Positions 27,983 to 36,856 of a stretch of 48,851 nucleotides of DNA are shown piece by piece. Positions within the stretch are counted from its first letter, which is position 1. Each line of letters opens with the position of its first letter. The stretch comes from Myxococcales bacterium (GTDB lineage: Bacteria > Myxococcota_A > UBA9160 > UBA4427). The notes under the pieces are model-generated. The model searched no databases and was not told the DNA's origin. It saw nothing but the letters and a program-made list of their open reading frames with translations. Made by a program: the position numbers and the translations under genes. The stretch covers positions 27,598 through 76,448 of the forward strand of contig DUCT01000187.1 of assembly GCA_012959665.1 (NCBI GenBank), in the 5' to 3' direction.

Positions 27983-29247
27983 GCGAAGAAGTGGCCCCGG
28001 GAACAATCGATGGCCTGCGAGCCGTGGTGGCCGATGGTGTTCGATTGCTGGACCCGCCCGAGAGAACGGGCGGAAGTCGCTTGCTGGCCCGGGTGGAGCC
28101 GTCGAGCGGCGAAGAATTGGCCGAGTGTCTCGGCGTTTTTGCCCGCTGCCGGGAACCCGTGCTCGTGACCGGGGCGGGAACGCAGTTGGACCTTGGCAAT
28201 CCGGCCCGGGGCGTCTCCGTCGCGCTTTCGTGCCGCCGATTGAGGGGGATCGTGGAACTCGATGCCGCCGATGGGGTCGTGCAAGTCTCGGCCGGGACGC
28301 CCTTGGCCGAGCTTGACCGCGAGGTCGAGGCTCAGGGTTGGCTGCTTCCCCTGGATCCCCCCAACCGCGGGGGCACCGTGGGGGGGGCGTTGGCCACCGC
28401 CACCTGCGGCCCGCGCCAGCGCGGGTTTGGACCGGTTCGCGATGCAGTCCTCGGAATGGACACCGTGATGGCCTCGGGTGCGCGGACCCGATGCGGAGCC
28501 CGGGTGGTGAAGAATGTGACGGGCTACGACCTGGCGAAGCTCTATGTGGGCTCCCTGGGAACCTTGGCCGTCATGGAGAAGGTGTGGCTGCGCCTCAAAC
28601 CGATTCCCGCATCGATCCGGGTGCTGGAGGTCGATCCACTGGACGCTCAGGAAGCGTTCGGATTGGCGGTCGCCGCCGGGCGCAGGGGTTCTGCCCGGGC
28701 GGTGGCGCTGGTGGGACCCGAACCGGGGACCCAAGAAAAAAACTCCGACCCCTGGCGGCTTGTGGCCGAATTTGCCGGTGAGGCAGCGGCCACCGACGCC
28801 GATGCAAACTGGCTCGCTGCCGGCCGGCCGGCAAAGGCGGGCAGCGAGGCGAGTATCGAGGCGGTTCGTGTACTTCAGGGTGAGCGCAGGCCGATGGGTC
28901 TGAAGGCGCGGATGCATCTTTTGCCGGGGGCATTGGCGGCGGCTTGCGTTCACTTGCAAGCCTACGGCGCTCGGGTCCTTGCCTACCCCGAACCAGGCGT
29001 TGTTCACGCGAGCTTCGAGCCCAGGGGCGAGTCCACACCCGATTGGTTGCCCGGAGTCCTCGGGAGGCTCGAGGAAATTAGCGTGGCCGGGGGCGGCCAG
29101 TGGGTGGTCGAAGCCCTGCCCGAGGAGGCCCGAGCCGATTGGGATGTATTCCCGGGGGCGTCGGGGTTGGCGCTGATGCGTTCCATAAAAGAGCGGTTCG
29201 ACCCGGATGCGATCCTGAATCCCGGTCGCTTCGCTGGGCGGATTTGA
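27979..29247 (+). CDS. glcE: Glycolate oxidase, FAD-binding subunit
   Basis: 422 aa. The second FAD-binding (PCMH) subunit: LVTGAGTQLDLGNPARG, LDPPNRGGTVGGALATATCG, and ARVVKNVTGYDLAKLYVGSLGTLA (typical of GlcE). It lacks the longer FAD-oxidase C-terminal domain of GlcD. The ATG overlaps the glcD stop by 4 nt, and one base separates its stop from the glcF ATG, so the three subunits are tightly coupled. Confidence 0.93.
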   Translation: MSEEVAPGTIDGLRAVVADGVRLLDPPERTGGSRLLARVEPSSGEELAECLGVFARCREPVLVTGAGTQLDLGNPARGVSVALSCRRLRGIVELDAADGVVQVSAGTPLAELDREVEAQGWLLPLDPPNRGGTVGGALATATCGPRQRGFGPVRDAVLGMDTVMASGARTRCGARVVKNVTGYDLAKLYVGSLGTLAVMEKVWLRLKPIPASIRVLEVDPLDAQEAFGLAVAAGRRGSARAVALVGPEPGTQEKNSDPWRLVAEFAGEAAATDADANWLAAGRPAKAGSEASIEAVRVLQGERRPMGLKARMHLLPGALAAACVHLQAYGARVLAYPEPGVVHASFEPRGESTPDWLPGVLGRLEEISVAGGGQWVVEALPEEARADWDVFPGASGLALMRSIKERFDPDAILNPGRFAGRI

Positions 29248-29248
29248 C

Positions 29249-30535
29249 ATGAGCGAAACCTCGCCCCTCTTCGATCTGGACCCGAGTCTTCTCGATGACA
29301 GCCTCGACTGTGTGCATTGCGGGCTCTGTCTGAGTGCTTGCCCCACGTACCGGATCACCGGGCGCGAAAACAGTTCGCCCCGGGGTCGCATCTACCTGAT
29401 CCGGGGCGCCGCCGAGGGCAAGATCGAATTGGGGGGTGTGGTCGCCGAGGAACTCGGCTTGTGTCTGGGCTGCCGAGCCTGTGAGAGCGAATGCCCTTCG
29501 GGAGTTGAGTACGGAGCCATGCTGGAAAAGGGCCGGGCGGCGATTGCCGATGCCGGTCTGCGAAAGGGTTGGGCCTATCGTCTCGAGGGCTTTGCCCTGC
29601 GCCGGATTGTGGCTTTCCCCCGAAGGCTGCACGCGGCGTTTTCCCTGCTCGGGCTTGCCCAGCGATTGGGCATGGACCGCGTCGCAGGCCTGCTTCTTCC
29701 CTTTGTCGATTACGCGCGTGGGCTTTTGCCGCGGGTTCCTCGGGCGGCGGCTCGTCGCAGGCTGCCCGCCTTTACGCCGGCTCAAGGCGAGCGCCGAGGT
29801 CGAGTGGCTCTGCTCGAGGGCTGCGTGATGGCCGAACTCTTCGGCGATGTGAATCGCGCTACGGTGCGTGTGCTCGCGCGCAACGGCTACGACGTCGTGG
29901 TGCCCGAGGGTCAGGGGTGCTGCGGTGCCCTGCATGCCCACGCCGGCGATCTCTCTACATCCCGGCGACTGGCCACGAAGAACGTCGAAGCCTTCGCGCT
30001 GCCGGGGGGTGAGCCCGTGGACGCGGTGGTGAGCAACTCGGCGGGCTGCGGCGCTGCGCTGGGGGAAACCGATCAGTGGTTGCCCGGCCGGGGGGAGGAA
30101 TTGGCGAGGCAAGCGCGGGATGTCTGCGAATGGCTCGATGAGGTGGGCTTGCGCGCGCCTTCCGGGTCCCTCGCGGCCCGGGTCTGCTACGACGATCCCT
30201 GTCATCTCGTTCACGCCCAGGGAATTTCGTCCGCGCCGCGTCGTCTTTTGAGCGCGATCCCCGGTCTCGAACTGGTGGCGCACGCCGACGCTGAGAGCTG
30301 TTGTGGCGCAGCGGGTACGTACAATCTCCTGCAACGAGAAATGTCCCAGCGGGTCCTGGAGCCCAAGCTGGACGCACTGGCCGCGGCGGACCCCGATTGG
30401 ATCGCCACTGGAAATCCCGGTTGCATGCTGCAAATCGAGGCCGGCGTTCGGGCGCGGGGTATGGCTGCCCGAGTAGTGCATCCGGTGGAGTTGCTCGACC
30501 GCGCTTACGCGGGGAGCGCCCCCGGCGAAAGCTGA
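29249..30535 (+). CDS. glcF: Glycolate oxidase, iron-sulfur subunit
   Basis: 428 aa. Two 4Fe-4S ferredoxin motifs lie at the N-terminus (CVHCGLCLSACPTY and CLGCRACESECPSGVEYG). Two cysteine-rich CCG domains follow, with CCGALHAHAGDL in the first half and CCGAAGTYNLLQ in the second. It passes electrons from the flavins of GlcD/GlcE to the membrane. Only one base separates it from glcE. A 14-bp tandem array follows the stop, before the convergent lipoprotein operon. I see no glcC regulator or malate synthase (glcB) nearby. Confidence 0.93.
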   Translation: MSETSPLFDLDPSLLDDSLDCVHCGLCLSACPTYRITGRENSSPRGRIYLIRGAAEGKIELGGVVAEELGLCLGCRACESECPSGVEYGAMLEKGRAAIADAGLRKGWAYRLEGFALRRIVAFPRRLHAAFSLLGLAQRLGMDRVAGLLLPFVDYARGLLPRVPRAAARRRLPAFTPAQGERRGRVALLEGCVMAELFGDVNRATVRVLARNGYDVVVPEGQGCCGALHAHAGDLSTSRRLATKNVEAFALPGGEPVDAVVSNSAGCGAALGETDQWLPGRGEELARQARDVCEWLDEVGLRAPSGSLAARVCYDDPCHLVHAQGISSAPRRLLSAIPGLELVAHADAESCCGAAGTYNLLQREMSQRVLEPKLDALAAADPDWIATGNPGCMLQIEAGVRARGMAARVVHPVELLDRAYAGSAPGES

Positions 30536-30553
30536 ATTTTAGTGCTTTGAACC

Positions 30554-30651
30554 ACGGGCTCATCGATACGGGCTCATCAATACGGGCTCATCGATATGAG
30601 CGCATTGATACGAGCTCATCGACACGAGCTCATCGACACGAGCTCACTGCA
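30554..30651. repeat. Seven-copy 14-bp tandem repeat between convergent genes
   Basis: Seven contiguous 14-bp units. Three are of the type ACGGGCTCATCGAT (30554-30595), one is ATGAGCGCATTGAT (30596-30609), and three are of the type ACGAGCTCATCGAC (30610-30651, the last decayed). The later units are centred on the palindrome GAGCTC. It lies exactly between the convergent glcF and the lipoprotein gene, where a terminator would be expected. The pattern AC..AG..CT.ATCG is shared with the early units of the array at 3726-3875. Confidence 0.9.
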
Positions 30652-30675
30652 GGCTAACCGGTGCCCCTCGAGGCT

Positions 30676-33012
30676 TCAGCGATAGAGAAAGATATCCGGG
30701 GTTTCCTTGGGTGGGCGCCAGCGCGGGAAGGCGCCAAGATTGAAATCGTTAAAACTGCCCTGGAAGACCAAGTCGAAGGGGAGAATCGACTCGCGTCCGC
30801 GCACCAGTCCGTAGCGCTCGCGCATGCTTTGATAGACATATGTGCTCTGGGCCGTGGGGCGCTTGTCCGGGCGACCCACCAGCCCGAGCAACGCGCGCTC
30901 GAGGAACTGATCGCGATCGGCATCGGCGGCCAGGGTGTCGTCGGGATCGATGAGCTGATTGCGACGGGTGGTCTCGTCGAGCATCGCCGCGAGCTGTGCC
31001 ATCCGCTGGGAAGAGATTTTTTTGTAGAGCGCGAGGGGCGGGGCCTTTTCGTCGCCCTCTTTGTCCACCATGTCGAAGCGCAGGCTTAGGCCGCCCAGCA
31101 AGGTCACACCGGCTGGATGAAGTTCGCCATCGACGATCTCTCCATTGATGAGAATGGGATTGATCCCGAGCCCTCCGGTTCCGGCGACACGCGGATTTTC
31201 CACCAGGAAATCCCGGGTGACGGTGATCTTCTGGGGAGAGGCGGTTTCGAGTTCGCTTCGTACCCGGTAGCCGGCGAGCTTGCCCCCGTCGTTGTCCGGA
31301 TATTCGATGGAGGTGTAGCGGAGGGCCTGGATTCGCCGGTCAGGGCGCCGAATTCCCTCGGCACTTCCGAGTTGTTGGGCTGCTGCGGCCTCGGCGAGAT
31401 CCGCGCGTTTTGCGTTTTCCATGGGGGGGAGAAAGTCGGCGATTCGTAACGCGCCCACGAAGTTGCCCCTGCCCTCCTCGTAAGTCAAAAGCCATGTCAT
31501 GAGTTCCTCGGCATGCTGACCATCGGGTTGAAGACCGAGGTAGCGGTAAGCGAGAATCGCGCTGGGCTGCTGGAAGTCAGGGGATTTCTGCCAGCGCCCG
31601 AAAATCATTCGTAGGGGAGAAGTCGCCAGGGCAGCGGCGATTCCCGGCGACTCCAAGACGACGGCCAGCGGTCGGGGAAGGTTCGGATAGCGAGTTTTCG
31701 TCGCGTAGTTGCCCAGCAGTCGCCAGCGAATTTCTTCGTTGCGTTTGCGTGTCCGCATCTCCCGGTAGGCGCGATATGGGTTTTGCCAGGGGTCTTGAAG
31801 CAAGTGGATGGCGTGTCGCACCATGAAGTTTTTCGCCGGGTCTTGCCGAGCGAGGGCGGCCAGGGTCTTCCAACTGGCCTCTGCCTCGCCGCCTTCGTAC
31901 TGGGCCAGGGCAAAGATGTAGGCCGCCTCTCCGCCCACACCTCCGCTGTCACGCGACTGCAATTCCAGGGTGTCGATGAGATCGGGTGCCAGGGGCTTGG
32001 CGCCCGGCGACGTGGTCAGCAGGGCGCTGGCGAGGGTGCGGCTTTCCGGGCCGTATTGGCGCCCCGGTGCCAGGGGGGCAGCCTCCAGTGATTGTTGGAA
32101 GAGCCGCCAATGCTCCGCGATGATCGCCTTGGAGCGCGCGAGGATCTTGTCGGCCTCGGGGCTGGGCCCCCAAAAGAGCGCACGCCGGGCCTCGAGCCCG
32201 GCCGCGCGGTATCGCCCGGCCTCTGCGGCCTGCCGGGCAGCGCGGAGCCGACGGGCGCGCATGGTTTCGGCCAGCTTCTTGTCCCCACCGGCGACCTGGC
32301 CGCGGACATACTCGGAATCGGCTGCGGCGGGATTGCGGGCCAGGTATTCCTTGCGCAGGGCGAGGGCCTGGCGATCGGTGGCCGGCAGCGCTTCGTCGTT
32401 GGAAAAACTGGCAAGGTAGTGGGCGACGCTTGTGGAGATTTGAAGGGGTGCGAGTATGAAGCCGTTGAAAACCGCTTGGCCCAGAGGCTGGGAAACGGCA
32501 TTGAAGGTGCGGGCCCAATAGCGTTCCCATGTGTCGCGCCTTCGGCGCCAGGCCAGGGCGAGCAGGTCGTCGTTGACCGATTGGGTGAGGCGAGCATCCA
32601 GGGCTGGGTCGGTTCCCCAGCCCCGGGTCAGTTCCCGGCTGGCGTCGCGGTAGGCCTCGGGGTTTTCCAGGGTGGAGTGGACCAGATTGGCGGCCAAGGG
32701 GTCGAGGTCCTCGCCCTTGTGCGCATCGGAAATTGTGCCCAACTTGGCCACGGCTTCCTTCAGGGCGGGCCGGTCATCGGCCAGGGCTGCCGCGGCGGCG
32801 CGGGCGGCCACCCGGTCCGAGGGCTCGGGAAGCCAGGGAGCCGGTGCGCTGAGAGGAATCAGGAGTGCACCGCCCGGCGGCGGCGGCCGACTGGCGCAGG
32901 CTCCCCCAGTCAAGGCCAAGGCCAGGGCCAATGGAAGGGCAACGGCCGGGCCGACCATCCTCGGCGAGGCTCGGGGCCCCTGACGCTTTTTATCGGCTGA
33001 AGCGATCACCAT
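30676..33012 (-). CDS. Large lipoprotein of unknown function
   Basis: About 778 aa. An N-terminal signal with a hydrophobic Leu/Ala run ends in the lipobox LTGGAC (Cys39 from the chosen start), so it should be a lipoprotein. The mature part is mostly predicted helices in the first 550 residues (many Ala/Leu/Glu stretches, TPR-like but without clear consensus). The last 230 residues are mixed, with a Gly/Pro-rich beta-like segment (about 600-680) and a C-terminal tail rich in aromatic residues. I do not recognise a family. The ATG at 33012 overlaps the preceding gene by 23 nt; an ATG at 32958 or a start at 33060 are alternatives. It is the last gene of the cimA-led minus-strand run. Confidence 0.65.
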   Translation of the reverse strand: MVIASADKKRQGPRASPRMVGPAVALPLALALALTGGACASRPPPPGGALLIPLSAPAPWLPEPSDRVAARAAAAALADDRPALKEAVAKLGTISDAHKGEDLDPLAANLVHSTLENPEAYRDASRELTRGWGTDPALDARLTQSVNDDLLALAWRRRRDTWERYWARTFNAVSQPLGQAVFNGFILAPLQISTSVAHYLASFSNDEALPATDRQALALRKEYLARNPAAADSEYVRGQVAGGDKKLAETMRARRLRAARQAAEAGRYRAAGLEARRALFWGPSPEADKILARSKAIIAEHWRLFQQSLEAAPLAPGRQYGPESRTLASALLTTSPGAKPLAPDLIDTLELQSRDSGGVGGEAAYIFALAQYEGGEAEASWKTLAALARQDPAKNFMVRHAIHLLQDPWQNPYRAYREMRTRKRNEEIRWRLLGNYATKTRYPNLPRPLAVVLESPGIAAALATSPLRMIFGRWQKSPDFQQPSAILAYRYLGLQPDGQHAEELMTWLLTYEEGRGNFVGALRIADFLPPMENAKRADLAEAAAAQQLGSAEGIRRPDRRIQALRYTSIEYPDNDGGKLAGYRVRSELETASPQKITVTRDFLVENPRVAGTGGLGINPILINGEIVDGELHPAGVTLLGGLSLRFDMVDKEGDEKAPPLALYKKISSQRMAQLAAMLDETTRRNQLIDPDDTLAADADRDQFLERALLGLVGRPDKRPTAQSTYVYQSMRERYGLVRGRESILPFDLVFQGSFNDFNLGAFPRWRPPKETPDIFLYR

Positions 33013-33955
33013 CCACCCGGAGTGTAAAGGCCAAAAGGGCTTCGAGCCGACGGGCGTCATGAGAGGCGACGGATTCGTAGAGTTGCGCGGCGGGGTCGAT
33101 TAGATCCTGGAATTCCGCGGGATCGAATTCGAGGCTTTCGGGCGGGCTCGCGTCGACGTACTCCCGGGCCATTGCGTCGTAGAGGTTCGCCAGGGAGATC
33201 ATGTGGCCCAGGCGGTTTTTGCTGGCCGCGTGACGCGAAACCACCCGTTGAAGCTCGGCGACCGCCATGAGAGCGCCATCGGGGATAATGTGGCGGCGGT
33301 TGACGAAGTAGGCGGCGCGTACTTCATCGGCGCGTTCGATCTCTTCGGCAATGACCGCCTGCATGTAGTTGCCCCCGAGTTCATCGTAGAGGAAAGACAG
33401 CAGCGCCACGCGCTCCGCGAGTTCAGCGACCACCGCCTGGGGGTCTTCGAGCTCCCGGTCCGGGGAGACGGGCGGCGGGTCCAGGGGGTTTTCCAGGTGA
33501 GGACCCACGGTTAGGGCGGCGGTGATCTGCTCGCACACCGAGGCGCTGGCCTCGGCGGGTGCGCGTAATTCACCCTCGGGCCGTGCGGCTCGCAAGTAGT
33601 GGAGGGTGGCCAGGTCGTAGGCCCGCAAGCGCTCAAGGGCGCGGGCCTTGGCAAAATCCATGACCGGATCCATGTAGCCGCTGCGCAGGGGGTCGGCTTG
33701 GATTCGTTCGATGTTTTCCAGTCGGAGCAGGCTTGAGCGGTAGACGTTGCGCCCGGTGAAGTCGGTGGCGGGCGGAAATCGATATGTGTCGTCGGGCACG
33801 TGGCGGCGCAAGACCGCGACGACTTCGATGATGCTCTCGGTAGGCCCGTAAGTGGCTTCGAGCTTCTTGGTCTTGAGACTCGTGCACGAGGTGCTGACCA
33901 TGAGCAGGGCGCAGAGCCCGAGGCGGAGGCCAACCGCGCCTCGGGTCCAAGTCAT
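32990..33955 (-). CDS. Lipoprotein of unknown function
   Basis: 321 aa. The signal peptide ends in lipobox MVSTSC (Cys24), followed by TSLKTKKLEATYG. The mature part is predicted to be mainly helical (YDLATLHYLRAARPEGEL; AVVAELAERVALLSFLYDEL), reminiscent of helical repeats but without a family match I can name. It begins 3 nt after the cimA stop and overlaps the next lipoprotein gene, so the three genes are very probably co-transcribed. The two lipoproteins may act together in the envelope; why they follow a biosynthetic enzyme is unclear. Confidence 0.7.
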   Translation of the reverse strand: MTWTRGAVGLRLGLCALLMVSTSCTSLKTKKLEATYGPTESIIEVVAVLRRHVPDDTYRFPPATDFTGRNVYRSSLLRLENIERIQADPLRSGYMDPVMDFAKARALERLRAYDLATLHYLRAARPEGELRAPAEASASVCEQITAALTVGPHLENPLDPPPVSPDRELEDPQAVVAELAERVALLSFLYDELGGNYMQAVIAEEIERADEVRAAYFVNRRHIIPDGALMAVAELQRVVSRHAASKNRLGHMISLANLYDAMAREYVDASPPESLEFDPAEFQDLIDPAAQLYESVASHDARRLEALLAFTLRVDGDRFSR

Positions 33956-33958
33956 TTT

Positions 33959-35581
33959 TCAGCGCGCCGATTTTCGCGGTTTTCGGGTGGCTCGGCGATC
34001 TTTTCCGGTTCGAGCGGGCTTTCGCTTGGGGGCGATCAGGTTCAACATCTTTTCCGTGGCGATCACCGCCGCGGCCATCTGATCCGAGTCGACGCCGAGG
34101 GTTGTAAAAGTCTCGCCCGGGCCGCGTCCGCTCTTGACCGCGGTTCGTTGCCAGGTCACTTGGGTTTCCACCAGGGCGCCGGTCCGTCCACCGGGCGGAA
34201 TACGAACCTTGAAGTCCGCGAGCTTGGGGATGTCGAGTTCAAAAGCGCGCGCGGCTTTCTTGAGCGCATTCATGAGGGCGTCGTAACCGCCATCGCCCGA
34301 AGCCTCGGCTTTCTCCACGTTGCCCTCGTACGCCAGGGTGACTTCGGCCACGGGCGTCTCGCCCTCAGCGACGACCACTCGGTAGTGTTGAACGCGCAGC
34401 ATCTGTTCATCCGGAGACTTGAGCACGTCGGCAATGATGTAGGGGAGATCCTCCGGGGAGACGACGTGCTTCTTGTCTCCGAGTTCGATGATTCGCTTCA
34501 GCACCAGTTCGCGGTGGGCGGTGGGAAGCTCGATGCCCAGCCGCTGAAGATTGTGATCCAGGGATGCCTTGCCCGAGAGTTTGCCCAGGGCATACCGTCG
34601 GGCTCGTCCAAAGCGGCCGTGTTCGAGGCGGGTGTGGTAGAGGTCGCCCTTGGCATCGCCGTCGGCGTGGATTCCTGCGGTCTGGGTGAAAACGTCACGG
34701 CCGGTGATCGGCGTATTCGCGGCGATCTCCTTGCCGCTGAAGGTCTCCACCATGCGCGAGAGAGTGGTCAGTCGACCTTCGTTGATATCCGTGCGCAAGC
34801 TCGTGTGATCGTGAAGGGCGGTGACTACCTCGGTGAGGGACGAGTTGCCCGCGCGTTCTCCCATGGCGTTGACGCTGGTGTGGACGCCCCGGGCTCCGGC
34901 CTCCACAGCGGCCAGGCAGTTGGCCGTGGCGAGGCCGTAGTCGTTGTGGCCGTGGAATTCGAAATCGACCTGGGGCCAGGTTCGTGTCATCAGCCCGACG
35001 TAGCGAGTGGTGTCGCTGGGCGAGAAAATGCCCAGGGTGTCGGGCAGGTAGATGCGCGTCACCCGGAGCTCGCGCAGATGCTGCACGAAGGCGAACACGT
35101 AGTCGAAGGAATCGCGCACCCCGCTCGACCAATCCTCGAGATACACGTTGACCGTCAGGCGTTTGCGCCGGGCATAGCGGACAGTTTCTTCGACTCGGGC
35201 ACGATGCTGCTCGGGGCTGAGCCGGAGTTGCTCCCGGCAGTGTTTCTCGGATCCCTTGGCCAGGAGGTTCAGGACTTTGCCCCCCACATCGGCGATCCAG
35301 TCCACCGAGGTCTTGCCGTCGCAGAAGCCCAGGATTTCCACGCGCTGGATCACCCGGGCCTTGCGGGCCCACGCGGCGATGGACCGAGCCGCTTCGCGCT
35401 CGCCTTCGGATACTCGGGTCGAGGCGATTTCGATGCGATCGACCTCGGCTTCAAGCAGGAGCATCCGCGCGAGTTGGAGCTTCTCCGCCGGCGTGTACGA
35501 AACGTCGGGGGTCTGTTCTCCATCGCGCAGGGTGGTGTCCATTACGGCGATGTGCGGGGAAAGGTTTGCCTCTTTAGCCAT
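33959..35581 (-). CDS. cimA: (R)-citramalate synthase, Leptospira type
   Basis: 540 aa. It condenses pyruvate with acetyl-CoA to (R)-citramalate, the threonine-independent entry to isoleucine synthesis. The TIM barrel has TTLRDGEQTP (Arg19, Asp20), HGHND (His210, His212 metal ligands) and VYLEDW (Glu149). Leu84, Leu107 and Tyr147 align with Leu81, Leu104 and Tyr144 of the Leptospira enzyme, residues described as forming the pyruvate pocket. This favours citramalate over isopropylmalate synthase. VFTQTAGIHADGD and a C-terminal LeuA-type regulatory domain (about 395-515) follow, then a basic tail (KRKPARTGKDRR). The regulatory domain suggests feedback by isoleucine, by analogy. It is the first gene of a run with two lipoproteins. 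Confidence 0.88.
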   Translation of the reverse strand: MAKEANLSPHIAVMDTTLRDGEQTPDVSYTPAEKLQLARMLLLEAEVDRIEIASTRVSEGEREAARSIAAWARKARVIQRVEILGFCDGKTSVDWIADVGGKVLNLLAKGSEKHCREQLRLSPEQHRARVEETVRYARRKRLTVNVYLEDWSSGVRDSFDYVFAFVQHLRELRVTRIYLPDTLGIFSPSDTTRYVGLMTRTWPQVDFEFHGHNDYGLATANCLAAVEAGARGVHTSVNAMGERAGNSSLTEVVTALHDHTSLRTDINEGRLTTLSRMVETFSGKEIAANTPITGRDVFTQTAGIHADGDAKGDLYHTRLEHGRFGRARRYALGKLSGKASLDHNLQRLGIELPTAHRELVLKRIIELGDKKHVVSPEDLPYIIADVLKSPDEQMLRVQHYRVVVAEGETPVAEVTLAYEGNVEKAEASGDGGYDALMNALKKAARAFELDIPKLADFKVRIPPGGRTGALVETQVTWQRTAVKSGRGPGETFTTLGVDSDQMAAAVIATEKMLNLIAPKRKPARTGKDRRATRKPRKSAR

Positions 35582-35818
35582 GGTTTCTTCTACCGTGCTT
35601 GTGGGTATTCGAGTTGTTAGTTAAAGGGGGAACCCGGGTATTGTCCGGCCACGAAGTCACCCGGTGAGCCGGACTTCCCAAGGCCCCTGGCTCCAGAGGC
35701 CAACGTCCGGGGCGGGCTGCGGGCGCTGGGAGGGTAACCGAGGGGCGGATCTCCTGTCGAGATGGCCCCGCTACACTGGAGGCCCCCCGGCGCGGCCGGC
35801 CCGGGCCTTGGAGAAACC

Positions 35819-36805
35819 GTGAACGAAGCCAGTCCAGAGCCCCGCCCCAATTCGCCAAGCGCCCGAATTATTTCGCTTTCTCCAGCGAATACGGGGGTTC
35901 GTCTGGACCTTTTTCTGGCGGCGGAACTCGACCTGTCCCGGGGCCAAGCGCGCCGGTTGCTCGAGCGGGGGGCGGTCTCCCTGGGCCAGCGCTTGCTCAC
36001 GCCCGGAGACAAGGGCATGGTGCTTCCGGTAAGGGGTGAGCTCAGTGTGGAGGCCTTCGTGGCGCCGGCGGACCAGCGGGCCCCGCAACCCGAGGCGAGT
36101 GAGACCCCCCCGACCCAATTGGCCGAAGGGGCGGGCTGGCTGGCCATGGACAAACCTCCAGGGATGCCCGTCCACCCGCTTCGACCGGACGAGACCGGAA
36201 CCCTGCTGGGTCATGTGGCGGTGCTTCGTCCCGAGGTTCACGGGGTGGGCGAGGGGGGTCTACGCAGCGGCGTGGTCCACCGTCTGGATGTGGATACGTC
36301 GGGTGTGGTTCTGGTAGCCACCGATCCCGAGCAGTGGGCCCGGATTCGCGGAGCCTTTCACGAGCATCGGGTGGCCAAACGTTACCGTGCCATTGTCGAG
36401 GGCAAGGTCGATTGGCCGGCGGAGGGGCTCGAGCTTCGGCTTCCGCTTCGGGTGGCGCGTCATAAGCCGGCGCTCGTCCGGGTGGCGAACCCCGAGGAAT
36501 CCGCCCGGGGTCGTTCCCGTGAAATCCAGCAGACCATGCGATGTATCGAGACCCTGCCCGGGGCGACCCTAGTGGAAATCGAACCGAAGACGGGTTTTCT
36601 ACACCAGATCAGAGCCAGCCTGGCCCACCTGGGGCACCCGGTGCTCGGCGATGAGCGCTACGGCGCCACCGCGGGTCGGGCCGGGGCCACCCGCCATATG
36701 CTGCACGCCGCCGAGGTCCGTTTCGAAGAGGTCACCGGGGCGGCGCCGGACCCGGAGGATTTCTGCGCGGTGCTCGCGCGGCTCCGCGGGGCAGAGGCGG
36801 ACTGA
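35819..36805 (+). CDS. RluA-family pseudouridine synthase
   Basis: 328 aa. An N-terminal S4-like domain (about 20-80: RLDLFLAAELDLSRGQARRLLERGAVSLG) precedes the catalytic domain, with HRLDVDTSGVVLVATD (catalytic Asp) and LHQIRASLAHLGHPVLGD. This is the second member of the family in the window (the other is the RluD-like gene at 10476). The sequence does not let me choose between RluA, RluC and other targets. The GTG at 35819 has GGAG 5 nt upstream; a start 57 bases earlier would add Gly/Pro-rich residues. It is divergent from cimA. Confidence 0.85.
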   Translation: MNEASPEPRPNSPSARIISLSPANTGVRLDLFLAAELDLSRGQARRLLERGAVSLGQRLLTPGDKGMVLPVRGELSVEAFVAPADQRAPQPEASETPPTQLAEGAGWLAMDKPPGMPVHPLRPDETGTLLGHVAVLRPEVHGVGEGGLRSGVVHRLDVDTSGVVLVATDPEQWARIRGAFHEHRVAKRYRAIVEGKVDWPAEGLELRLPLRVARHKPALVRVANPEESARGRSREIQQTMRCIETLPGATLVEIEPKTGFLHQIRASLAHLGHPVLGDERYGATAGRAGATRHMLHAAEVRFEEVTGAAPDPEDFCAVLARLRGAEAD

Positions 36806-36856
36806 GGGCGCGCCCCTTTGTTCCGTCCAGGCCGGTCGGGGTGTTTCTCCCCGGGG

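Noticed and set aside
30554-30651. Classical intrinsic terminator between glcF and the lipoprotein gene
   Set aside because: Short palindromes are present, but there is no stable stem followed by a T-run on either strand.
33800-35620. 606-codon plus-strand frame opposite cimA
   Set aside because: Mirror of the codon bias of cimA; no conserved motif, and cimA is clearly the real gene.
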